Assembly: GCA_019054805.1 (NCBI GenBank)
Contig: JAHQIY010000001.1
Location: forward strand, 10,306,501 to 10,370,500
Direction: 5' to 3'
Length of the DNA: 64,000 nucleotides
Origin: Brachionus manjavacas
Taxonomy: Eukaryota; Rotifera; Eurotatoria; Ploima; Brachionidae
A program made the position numbers and the translations under genes. The notes under the pieces were generated by a model. That model was not told the origin of the DNA. It saw only the letters and a program-made list of their open reading frames with translations, and did no database searches. The first letter of the stretch is position 1, and every line of letters starts with the position of its first letter. Of this stretch, positions 24,936 through 36,200 are shown one piece after another.

Positions 24936-25975
24936 CTATTTTCTTGATGATTTGCTTGTTTTAGTAGAACATTTAGGCACTCTGATCCTAACTGGCTCAT
25001 CTCTGGCATTAACTATTGAGCCTTGATTGTGAACTAATTGATGAGTTTCAGATCGACGAGATTCTGATTTGGAACTGGCATGCTTGGAAGAGTAATGGTC
25101 TCGATGATATTCTTCTCGTCGAGAACTTTTCTCCGAATGACGATTGGAATGTGATGCAGCTGATCTTTCGTTGTAATGTTCTTGTTGCTGTGCCTGTGGT
25201 GCTCTTTGTATTTGCTGGACAGGAGGTTGTTGTGGAGCTTGACTCAGAGTAGCTGATGCTTTTAAAGTAGCAAAAGCTAATTCCGGGTTAATTAACCTCA
25301 AGTCTAGATACAATTTCTCGATCAAAGCTTGTTGCTCTGGTGTTACGGACTTTTTCTGGGCTCTGAGAGTCAATTGTTCAACCAATTGTCTGTGTATTTC
25401 TTTTTCCAAAGCAATCTTCGTTTCTTGAAGTTGTTTGGAAAATTCGAGCTCAGAATTTTTAGTATTTTGTGCGGTTAATTGAGCTTGTCTCAAAGCCTCT
25501 TGATGATATTTTTCACTATTGCCATCATCTTTGAGTAAACTGCTCTCTACAACTGGAAGTCTTGGCTGTAAATTTTGACGACTACTGCTACCCTTTACTA
25601 TTACTTGGTTATCATATTGGGCTTTTTTGTTCCAACCATCGTATCTTACATCTGGCGGTAAATCCTCTATTTTCTTTTGAATAAAATAAAAACTGTAAGT
25701 TGATAGCTGCAAAAAAAATTGCATATCAGAAATACCACAGTTCGTTCTCCATCTAAGCTTTGGAATATTTTCTGCACTGCTGGATCTTGAATTACATCAG
25801 CGCTTGGATCTATCAAAGTAATGACTTCACCTGCGACATTCAAATCTTGGATCATTGGGCTAAGATTTAAATTTAAAAAAAACTTTCTTGGATAATTATT
25901 TATTCTAAATTACATGTTTTTTTCTGGTGGTGGCTTGTACACTTTATAACCAAATATATCGTTGAAATCAGACAT
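24936..25975 (-). CDS. Unrecognised protein with coiled coil and Ser/His/Arg-rich tail
   Basis: Three minus-strand exons join in phase: 25975-25914, 25859-25736, 25673-24936, giving 307 residues. I do not recognise the family. The first 80 residues look like a conserved soluble region (FGYKVYKPPPEKN, EVITLIDPSADVIQDPAVQ, KIEDLPPDVRYDGW). Residues about 110-165 are Glu/Lys/Gln-rich and probably helical or coiled-coil, followed by a short conserved-looking helix (EQQALIEKLYLDLRLINPEL). Residues about 185-210 are Gln/Pro-rich. The C-terminal third is Ser/Arg/His-rich, ending in CSTKTSKSSRK, which suggests a nuclear or RNA-associated disordered tail. Base composition and phase-consistent introns support a real gene. 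Confidence 0.75.
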
Positions 25976-27163
25976 CTAATAAGTCCCAAAATTTCTAACT
26001 AAAATTAATATTTTTAAATTTTTAAACCTTAAATATTGCATTAGAATTAACAAAAAATATTTAGACAATTAATTAAAAAATATGTGGCCTTGTGGCAAAA
26101 GCAAGCTTTAAAAATTATACCCTACATATATTTTTAATAATAATAATAATAAAGTTTTTAAAAAAAACGCCATTAAAAATAGAAAGTGGACACTTTTTAA
26201 TGTCATAAAAGGTTTGTTAATGGTTTTTTATCACATTAGAGTAGACACTGAATTTTTAATTAAAGCCCATATTTCTAATGAACACTCATTAAATTCCTAC
26301 AATTCATGCCTGGATGGTTTAATCCTACAAATTTTGACTAGAATGGATTCGTTATTTTAAAGCCCGACGGATCTAATTATTAGGGTTCATCCAAAGATCA
26401 ATTTGTTTTTTTTATCAAGTCGACTAGACAATTCTGTCATGAATACAAAATTATTAGATCGTGAAGGTATTTAAATTGACCATTTCTCAGATGGTCTCAA
26501 CCAAAAAAATTCAATTCTTAGAACAATTAAAAGTAAATCTGTTTCTTTTAAAGGGTTTTTTTTCCTTACAAAACAATATGTTTATTCGAATTAAAATCAT
26601 AAGAGAAAAATTCCAAGAATTTGTGTTAATTAGTTATATAATTATTTATTGCGAGGTTTATACCATGTTCTGGTAATTAGATGGAAAATTGAGTTTCCAG
26701 AAAAATACACTCAGCATCAATCTATTTAGCAAAACATGATTGTCATCGTACGGGTTCGTGCGGAAATAAAACAAGAACAGATGGACCAAAAAAATAGATT
26801 TTAAATTCATTTTATTTAAAATATTTTTCATTATTTGAATAATTTAATGCCAAATGAGTTGAAAATAATTAAAATAGTTTCGTTTATTTTCCATGAGTTT
26901 TATTTTGATCAATTTTTGTTATTGTCGCTGAATGAAAAATAAAATAAAAAAAAACTAACCTTTAACAAAAAAATTCGTAATTTAAACATTTAAATTAATT
27001 AGAAAATTTAAGGCTCCATAAATTAGACAAAAAATCTCCGATTTTTTTGAGCATTGAAATTTTCAACAAAAGTAAAAGACTACTTCAAATGGAATGACAA
27101 TTTAATCGAAAATTTTCAAAAAATTTATTATTTAACAAAAAAAATAATTTACAAACTTAAATT
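25976..27163. other. Intergenic, one (AAT)n run
   Basis: An (AAT)5 run at about 26136-26151 follows a short segment of mixed composition and might be another LINE tail, but no LINE sequence precedes it. Open frames here, such as 26461-26676, have random-looking composition. Confidence 0.4.
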
Positions 27164-27966
27164 CTAATTTATATTTCTATTACCAACTAGGGCTAATTTA
27201 TCGTGCCTAACAAATACTCCTTTATTTTTTGGGCACGTAAAATACCTAATATCCTTTACTGAGCCGTCATTAATTCCAACAGAATCCTCAAGCTCGACAC
27301 CGATCCAAACACCATTACCAAATTGTGTTTTTCCAATGAATTTAATTCGGCCTCGCTTGTTCATAACAGTCCTTGTAGTTACAATGACATGAGCCTCAAG
27401 CTCGACCCATTCGGGTAATTCCTCGATTGTTAAAATACTTGACGATTTTGATTTTGGTGTCTGTGAGTTTGTTGAGCTAAGGCTGAGCGTTGATCCACCA
27501 TTATTTGAATTTGAATCAGATTTTATCTCAGTAGGGTCAGTTTTGGCAATATTGAACTCTATACTTTGATCTTGTTGCTTATCCGAGTGTTTACCGGTTG
27601 ACTTGGTTTGTTCCTCAAGAAAATTGAGTGAATATGAAGAATTCGACTTTTCTTCTTTGTTTTTATTTAAATTTTGTTCAAGTTCTTCAAAAATTTTCGA
27701 ATTTAGTTGGGAATTTTGATCATTCTCTTGGCCTGTTAACGTTGTTTCTTCTTTCTTTTTATTCCCAAACATTTCGTAAATTAAATTGTTGTCAACATTT
27801 TTACGTCTTGGAGTATTCTCGTCATCATTTACTATCGATCTAAAATCCAATCTTTCTTTTGTTGAAATTGTTTTCTTTGATTCCGGGGTAGACTCGATTT
27901 GCTGAAAATTCTTGTCATTCAATACATTTGCTGGCTTTAAATCTTTTGCCAAATTACTTAAAGTTG
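27164..27966 (-). CDS. CAP-Gly terminal exon, probably the 3' end of the KIF13-like gene
   Basis: An exon beginning after a strong acceptor (TTGTTTTTTTTTTAG, exon start 27966, phase 1) and ending at a stop at 27164; 266 residues. The first 180 are low-complexity, rich in Ser, Asn, Lys and Glu. The last 80 are a CAP-Gly domain: GRIKFIGKTQFGNGVWIGVE, NDGSVKDIRYFTCPKNKGVF, VRHDKL. CAP-Gly domains bind the EEY/F ends of tubulin and EB proteins, and KIF13B/Khc-73 kinesins carry one at the C-terminus. The KIF13-like gene lies upstream on the same strand. However, its last certain exon ends in phase 0, so at least one linking exon is missing from my model. It may instead be a separate gene. AATAAA occurs on the minus strand near 27120. 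Confidence 0.7.
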
Positions 27967-30309
27967 CTAAAAAAAAAACAATTATGAAAATATAAAATTT
28001 CATTTATTTTATTCCAATTTTTTTTTACCAAAATGAGAGGTAGAAGTAAGAAACATTCCTAACTGCCTGAGAATTTATATCAATTAATTTTTAAATAAAT
28101 CAAAATAATGATACAAATGTTATTAAATCAACATTTTTTTTGATTAAATTATATTTTAAATATGATTTTTTTTTTTTCATTTAAATTTAAAATATAAAAA
28201 AATAAAGATAAGGGCGCCTAAAAAGAAGGATTTTTATCGGCATAATTAGATTTTTATATAAAAAACAAATTTTAAAATTTGGTTTAGGATTTAAGATTTC
28301 GAAGAATTGTCAAATATTTCAGAAAACTACTAAGCAGCTCACTTTTTATTCCGTTAAATTATTTCTATTTGATTTAAAAAAATTCTATTTTCACTTACTT
28401 TTTATTATAAGTTAAAATTGCATGATATCAGAAACTGGTTTAAGTCATGTCAGTTTTTTGTTAATTTAAAATTTAAAAAATAAATTGTTCAAGTCTGAAA
28501 TTTACTTTTTGATTTAATAAAATAAATCCCATTTTAAATTTTTTTTTCAAGTCAGCATGTTTGTATACATAGAAACAATTTAAAAAAATTTTCAGAATTA
28601 TAAATTTCTGTTTTTTTTCATCCAGATCCTATATCATGAACGGTCTGGTTCAAAATTCCTATATTCCTAAATATCGAACAGTAAGTAAAAAAATCAAATC
28701 GAGTTATTTTTATCTAATAAAAAAAAAATAAGAATTTATAATTGAAAAACAAGTTTTTTTGGATCGTGAAAAATTGAATTTGGAAAAAAATGATAAAATT
28801 CATAATCAAAATAATTTGTTTATGTGTTTAATATCTTAAAGGAATTTTAAAAATTTAAAATTTAAGTAATAAAAGTAAAAGAAATGAAAGAAATTTTATG
28901 TTTTAATCAAAGGTAATAAGTTAAAACACAATTAAAATTATATAAGTTCAAATTTTAAATTGATTGTCTTTAGATTCCTTAAAAATTAGATTTTTTTGCT
29001 ATTAGATTTAAAAACTCAATTAAGAAAAATGAATAGTTATGAAAATTAAATTTTTCGAATAGTAACTAGAAATAGTAACTTCAGAAGGTAAAAAATTGAT
29101 CAAATTTTGCAAATTTTGTCATTCGATTAAATGTTCAAGCTGGTAAAAATTAAAAGTCATGCTTAAAAATATTATTGATTAATCTTATCGATATTTTATT
29201 TGTAACATCCTAAACAATTTTTATTCAAAATGCTATGATAAAATCAAACTTTGAAATTTAAAATATTTTTTGTTATTTGAGTGACTTCATCAGTGAATAG
29301 GATCAAGATCAAAATTCTGTCTATTTATAGTATGTGAATAATATGAGCTACAGCAGACTAACTGTACAGTAATTGTATACAAAGGATTTTTTTAGTAGCT
29401 GTCTTATCTCAAATCAAAATATTTTTAGAAAATCAGACAAGTTTTAATTACAAATCTTTAGAAGAAATTTCAAGAGTAAAATAAATTTTGAAGCAAAATA
29501 AAGAAAATTTTTTAAAAATATAAAACATCGTAATTCATGACCGATCCTTCAAAAATATCGATACGAAAAAAATTCTTTTATGAAAAGTACTAATGCTGAT
29601 CCTATCTAAAAATTAAGGTAAAAGGATTCTTGGATTTTAATTATTTCAACTAAAACAATCACTTAAACTAAATATTCATTAAAGATCAATTTTTAAATTT
29701 TCAAATTTTCAATTACTTAGCACAATTCGAATTTTTTTCCATTTTATTAATTTTTAATTTATTTTTCTTACACAAAGAACAAAAAAATCTCTAAAAATGA
29801 TTACTTGTTTTAATTTTTACGTCATGTGAAACCAAATTTGGTGAATGAATAACCGGCTTCGTTTGATTTGTATTTACAAAATCGATTTGCTGTTTTGGTT
29901 GTTTTTCATCGGGCGTCGATTTTTGATAATAATGACTCAAATTTTTTATGCTACCAAAGCTCTAAAATGTGGAAAAAAAAATTATTTTATTAAAATAAAA
30001 ATTGCTGAATTATTCTTATTTAATAAAATGTTCATTTTTGAAAAGAAAATATTTTTTTGTGAAATAAAAACTTTTTTGAAGAATTTTTATGTTGGGAGAA
30101 AAATTTAATAAAAAATTTTTGATGAGACAAAATTGGAGTCGCTTTTTTCTTTATTACTATTTAATATACTGCTTTAAAATTTAAAAAAAAATTTTTTTTA
30201 AATAGTACCGTTCTGATTTTTTAGCGCATATGAACTTTTAAAAATACTTCAACTCAGTCGAGCCGAATTTGAAAATTCTTTAAAACGTGTTTCACTCAAA
30301 ATAAAACTG
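27967..30309. other. Large intron or intergenic region; one candidate plus-strand exon
   Basis: No robust coding. At 28626-28680 a 55-nt segment sits between a plus-strand acceptor (TTTTTTCATCCAG) and a textbook donor (ACA then GTAAGT) and contains ATG plus an open frame (MNGLVQNSYIPKYRT). It could be an untranslated or alternative first exon of the GlcAT-I gene. Its phase does not fit the acceptor at 30224. Confidence 0.35.
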
Positions 30310-31417
30310 ATGAGGCTTTCACAAAGAAAATTTTATAAAATCATTTTTTTGATCGCATCTTTTTTATTTTTGACTATTTTTATAACGAATTGTAAGTAAA
30401 CCCTAAATCTAAAGTGATAAATGTAATCCAAAATTTTTCTTAAAAGTATATCTCTCTTTGTACGAGGCCGAAGAAAAGTATGAAATTTTACATAGAAAAT
30501 TTGAATCTCTCCACTCTTTTTTTGACAAATTTCACAATATCTCTTTCCCAATAATTTACTCTCTAAAATTCTATGAAAAATACGACAATTTGCCCATTAT
30601 TTACATAATCACCCCGACAAATAATCGTGTAGAAACACAACTCGCTGATTTGACTAGGGTGCGAAACACTCTCTGGTTAGTGCCCAAAATAGTCTGGATT
30701 CTGGTAGAAGACTCAGCTTTTAAGACCAGGAAAATAGGAAACTTTTTAAAATCTTCCAAAATGAGCTATGTTCATCTGTCTGAGGAAACCCCGGATGACT
30801 GGAGAATACAATCCTCGGAAAAATCATGGAGTAAGCCACGAGGAGTTTTGCAGCGAAATAAAGGAATTCAGTGGTTGATAGAAAATTCTGCCTGGCTGGA
30901 TCATAATGGAGTTGTTTATTTCGCAGATGATGATAACACATATGATATAAGACTCTTCGAGGAAATGAGATACACAAAAACAGTGTCGGTTTGGCCAGTG
31001 GCATTTGTCGGAGAGCTAATGTATGAAAGACCCATTTGTAAGAATAATAAAGTTGTTGGCTGGTTCAGGTCTTGGGGTGATAAGAGACCTTTTCCCATAG
31101 ATATGGCCGGATTTGCGGTAAATTTAAAATTGTTGCTGGCACATCCTTCAGCACGATTTTCACATCTTGTTTTGCGCGGAATGCAAGAGTCGCATCTCCT
31201 ATCTCATTTAGTGAGTATTAATGAATTGGAACCAAAAGCTCAAAATTGTACAAGAGTAGGTTCTTATTTTTGTCTCAAATTTCAAATTTTAAATATGAAA
31301 ATTTACTTTTAGATATATGTTTGGCACACTAATACTCGAAAGATACTTAGGTTTGGTGAAAAAAGATTAAAACAAATGAATTTAAGCTATGACAAATTTA
31401 TCCTCGATCAAGTCTAG
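30310..31417 (+). CDS. B3GAT3: Galactosylgalactosylxylosylprotein 3-beta-glucuronosyltransferase (GlcAT-I-like)
   Basis: Three exons in phase: 30310-30391, 30447-31255, 31313-31417, giving 331 residues (human B3GAT3 has 335). It is a type II membrane protein: a short basic N-terminus (MRLSQRKFYK), one TM (IIFLIASFLFLTIFIT), a stem, then a GT43 domain. Landmarks are IYIITPTNNRVETQLADLTR, ILVEDS, NKGIQWL, the donor/metal-binding YFADDDNTYD near residue 185, FRSWGDKRPFPIDMAGFAVN and the C-terminal VWHTNTRK. GlcAT-I adds the last sugar of the glycosaminoglycan linker tetrasaccharide in the Golgi. An in-frame acceptor at 30224 upstream shows that a 5' exon exists, so the start at 30310 is the first in-frame ATG in that exon. 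AATAAA lies near 31445. The gene runs opposite to the flanking kinesin pieces. Confidence 0.93.
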
Positions 31418-33205
31418 AAATTTTACAAAAAAAAAATTGGAGCAAATAAAATTAAAAAAATGTTTGAATTGGCATTTATATTATTAAAAAATAATGTTTT
31501 GAATAAAAAATTAGTTGTTTTTTTAATGGATTTTTTAATTGTTTATAAAAAATTATAAATCGAATTTCTTAAATTTATGAGGTGCTTTAACAATTATCTG
31601 ATAAACAAAAACTACCCAGAAAAGATTAAATTTTTTTGTTTATACTCAAACGGTCGTGTCAAATCTATTAAATTTAGTTTTAAATAAATTTAATTTTGTT
31701 TATTGATTTATTTTTTGGTTATTAATGCAAGAAAAAATAAAGAAATCATTTTTAATGCTAAGGTGCTAGTTATCGATACCGATATTCAAAAAACAGACCA
31801 TTTCATTTCAGTTTTTGCCCACTTATTTGATATTTATTAAAATAATTTTTCAGATTAAATACTAAAAAAGGATTTAGTCTCTTTTTTACTATAACCAAAT
31901 AAAATTATAAAAATCCGACAAATATCTTTTTTAATGGGAGGGTGAAGTTGGGAGAAAAATTAAATAAAAAATTCTACATTCATTTTTTTTATTGCAAAAT
32001 TAACTTCATAAATCAAAATTTTCTTTTCATATTTTGAAATTTTGAAATAATCATTATATTTAAAAAATCTTTAATATTCTAAAATTTCATTTAGTTATCT
32101 TATTTTGACCGAATTTTATGCAATTTTAAATAAATTTCCTAGGCTTCTGATAAAAACTGCTTCCAATTTCACTCATCCCATTTAATGTGTTTTATTTTTT
32201 GGCAATTCATTCTATTTTTGTGAATAAATTGTAAAAATGATCAGTATTAAGATATATTAAGAAATGAATTAAGATAAAAAAATTTTTTATTGATTATTTT
32301 CTCAATAGTTTGTAGAGAGAAAAAAAACACCTAATTATTTTATTAACACAAGATGAAGAACATAGCTATTGTTAAGTGAGTTGTTTTATTAGATATGTAA
32401 ATTTTGCTGAAACAGGTTTTAAACTATTTTAAAAATACAAATATGGTTAGAGTATTTAAGCCTATTTATTCAAAAAATAATTTTGCACTAACAAAATACT
32501 CAAAAAAAACTAAAAATTTCATTTAATCATTTTATTTTTGTTTTATAAACCATATTTTTAAAATTGATAATACAAAAAAAGTCACATAATTTAAAGAAAA
32601 TATACAATTTTAAATTTATAAAAATTTATATATTCATTTATTGCAACAATGATATTGTGGTTGTTTTTTTATCTTTTTCTTTCTTACGATGAAAACGTTA
32701 CAAATAAAAAAATGACTTATGTTTATAATTATTACTGAATTAGTTGTGTTTTTTTATTCAATTAAATATGACTTTGATAAATTTTTTTCCTTATAGAATT
32801 TTTCAACAGCTATTTTCCACTAAATTTTTTTAGCATTTTACGATTAAAATTATGATTAGAAAAATTGATTTTTTATTATTTAATTGCTCTAGTGAAAAAA
32901 TTAATTAATGAGCGAATATTTATTGTATTTAAATTTTATTTTACTATGTTCCTAAAATGATTTTTTTGCATTTAATTAAATTATTTTTTTTAATTTAATT
33001 TTATCGTCTACAGACAATCTTTTTAAAATACTATAAATAATCTTCAACCTTAGCTTGACGATTTACTCGATCAAAATCAAAATCAAAATCTTTATTTTGG
33101 TAGTAAATTAATATTTTTTAAATTTTAATGAAAAAAATTCATTTAAATATTGCACTTAACTTTAACTTTTTTCTTTGCTTTAGCGAAAAATTTTTAATTT
33201 TAAAA
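31418..33205. other. Gene-free stretch (kinesin intron or intergenic)
   Basis: No exon is supported on either strand. Three copies of a 6-bp unit TCAAAA occur at 33071-33090. On the minus strand an AATAAA lies near 33087, a possible poly(A) site if the kinesin transcript ends at 33206. Confidence 0.45.
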
Positions 33206-36200
33206 TTAAGGTATATTTAGTAAAATTACCCTTTGTAATAGATTTGGAACACTGAAAGTTTTTTTCATTAAATGAGAATCTTCTCCATCAACGGAATGAC
33301 CGGTTTTTTTTAAGGAAAGAATTGCTTTTTTTAGCTCAAGTTGCTGTTGGATTCGATCTCGCTTAAGAATTGATTCCACAGCTTCAATTGTTTTGGCATA
33401 GTGCTCAAAATGGTAAGAACTATCATAAGCCATCTTGTTGGGCTTATCGCCATAGTTGGTTAAGTTTTCTGTTACAGAAATAGCTGCCTTTATTGCCAAG
33501 CTCTCTCTGTTCTCAATTTCAGATAGCAATTTGGGCACATCCGAAACGACTCTATAGGTTATACCTGTTGCATTAATTTCATTGGCACCAAAGCCCGTTT
33601 TTAACTTTATCTTATTCAGCGACGTGGTAGAGCCCAAGAGACCTTTTATTCGATTAAAACTTATTAATTTAGGATTTGAATTCGATGAAGAATATATGGA
33701 CACACATATTCTTTTACGCAAAATTAAATCTACATATTTGTCAGGTTTAGTAGCGCCTAAAATGTTTTCAGCATTTATTAACTTTAATTTAAGATTTATT
33801 TTGACTGTCAAATAGACCAGTCTGTCCAAAGGCGTCTCTTTGTTAAGATCAAACGATGCGTGCTCAGTCGAGTCCCATCTTGCCACAGCCTTCAAACAAG
33901 AACCATCCGAATCATTTAAATCATCTCTTACCTGATTCGAATCAATCATTTCCACTTGATTCGAATCATTCCAGCCAACAATTTTCAAAGAAATAAACGA
34001 AGTGTTTTTATTCTCATTTTTTAGGAAACAATCATCGCCATTTACTTTGGAGCGTTTGTTCTTTTTCCTAGACCCAGAGCTTGATTCATCATTGTCCGAA
34101 TAGTCCGCGTCGCTCTCCGCACACTCCAAGCTTTCATTTAGATCGTCACTCAGGTCTAGAAACATGACAGGCACATGCTTTTCCATGCCAGCATCAGGAT
34201 TCCATTGAATAGTCGATCCTGGCAAATGGCTATTTTCCAATGGCGCATCAACAGCAGCTTGTTCATCGCCTAGTGCAACCAATTGATTGTACAAGCTTTC
34301 ACATCTCTCTTTTTCTTCTTCGCTGGTATTTTCGTCGGACAGCTGTTTTATTTGAGTTTGAAGATACTGTTTCCTTTTTTCCAGTAAAAAGTGACATTTT
34401 TCTTTCAACTTGGCCAAATCGACTTCTTGATATGAGTCCAGTGAGGTAACGCTTATATTTGTTCCGATGATGCATCCAATGCTAATTTTGTCTATTTTGT
34501 GTGCTTCTAAATTGAACAGTAGACCATTGTACCATATAGCTGAATTTTTTTTAACTGGCATCACACTTACACTCACTTGTCGCGATTGACCTTGCTTTAG
34601 TTCATAGATTCCGCCCGTTTTGACCATTTCATTTTGTTTAATGTTGACTGGACGCCATTTGCCTTCATGGTTCAATTCCAATATTTTTACTTTGAACTCA
34701 AATGATTTGCTCACCTCGCTCCACGAGTCGATTAAACATTGGTATTTGGCATACTGATTTAGTTCTAGATCATTTTTAATTGAGCTTTGGTTCACATCTA
34801 GCCTGTGTCTGTGTGCCATTAACTTTATGGAAAGAGCCTTGTCTTGACAATAATCCATGAACTCTTCATTTGTTTCCACAGTGAATTCGTTTGTGTGGTT
34901 AAAGCTAACAGTAGATGATTTTTCATTAGAGTTAACTGATGGAACTATGACTGCTTTTTGGCCCCAAAACTGGTAATCACAGAATACTAAATTGTTCAAG
35001 TGTAAAGGTAAATCAAACACGTTTAGAATAGCGAAGCGAATTTTTATAAAATTTCTTCTGCTTGTCACAGAATCCGAGTCTTTTTCACTTGTCTCAGAAT
35101 GCAAGCTTTCCGAGTCTTCTGAATTAGTTACTGAATCCGAGTCCAAGCGTAACTGTTGAATGGAAACTCTCAGACGAGCAGCTAATTGACCTTGCTGATC
35201 TATTACAGGCAAGTCATACTCAAAAGGTATACTTAGGTCTTGGTAAATAACGTCAAGGAAAAGATTAGCTACTCCGATTAAATTGTGGTAATATGAATCT
35301 GATTTAGTAAATATGTCGGGTGTTCGTGGATCCAATTCTGAGTCCTTTAGGCAAAGATTCTGGCTGGTTCGTTCCGAATAGGACTCACGCAATTCGTAGA
35401 TATAAATTGAAAATTTTTCTAAATCAATTACAATCTTGTTCGGCTTTTCATCATCAACAAGAGCTTGTGATTTGTTTTTGACCACTATTGCAGGTTCACA
35501 AAGCAACGCATCAGGCTTAAATTAATTAGAAAAATTTTTTAAAAATTTTGGCACAATCGGGTCAAATTAGATTCATTTTAAAAATTAACAAAAATTAATT
35601 TTCCAATTTTGTCAAATTGATAAATACTTTAAGGTAATTCTCTCGCTTTTTGGAATCGTTTTAGGACAGCTAAATTCAGTTAAATTATTAATTAGAAAAA
35701 ACTCTAAGTCAAACTTATAGTTTTTTGCTGATGAATTTTTGTCAAAATTTATTCTGCAAGTAAATAAATTTATCTCAATTTCAATAATTAATAATCAAAA
35801 TTTAAAAAAGTTAACTTAAATAATTTAAATTTAAGTTAAATTTAATAAAGTTGAAATCTAGTTGTAGGAAGAAGAAGAAAAATAGCTGCTTTAAAGATTA
35901 TTAAGATTTTTTAACTCTATTTTATTTAGAAAAAAGTTTTTTTTAAATAAAATTTTTTTGAATATTTATTTTAATACCGAACATGAGCTAGTTCACTAGA
36001 AGCATTTTCACTTTACGTATTCTACAATTCTTTTGCGAGTTTCGGGTTTGTATACGGAATTAGAGGATGAAAAGAGTACTTCAGAGAAAATTTTCCAAAC
36101 TATAACTGATGAAATGAATTGATAGACAAACAAGGGCAGCGATTGTTCAATTTTCGATCAATCTTTTCAACATTTTTTAATAAAATTTTTCTTTTTTGAA

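Noticed and set aside
25016..25252. Plus-strand frame of 78 codons
   Set aside because: Shadow of the minus-strand Ser/Arg/His-rich exon.
25667..25740. 29-nt intron in the unrecognised minus-strand gene, using the TTGCAG acceptor at about 25707
   Set aside because: It is too short to splice. The AAAAG acceptor before 25673 keeps the same phase and gives a 62-nt intron like the others.
27164..28003. Open frame that seems to begin with a signal peptide before a CAP-Gly domain
   Set aside because: The hydrophobic start (28003-27967) is the translated end of an intron: it contains a poly-pyrimidine tract and a TTTTAG acceptor. A secretion signal on a microtubule-binding domain makes no sense.
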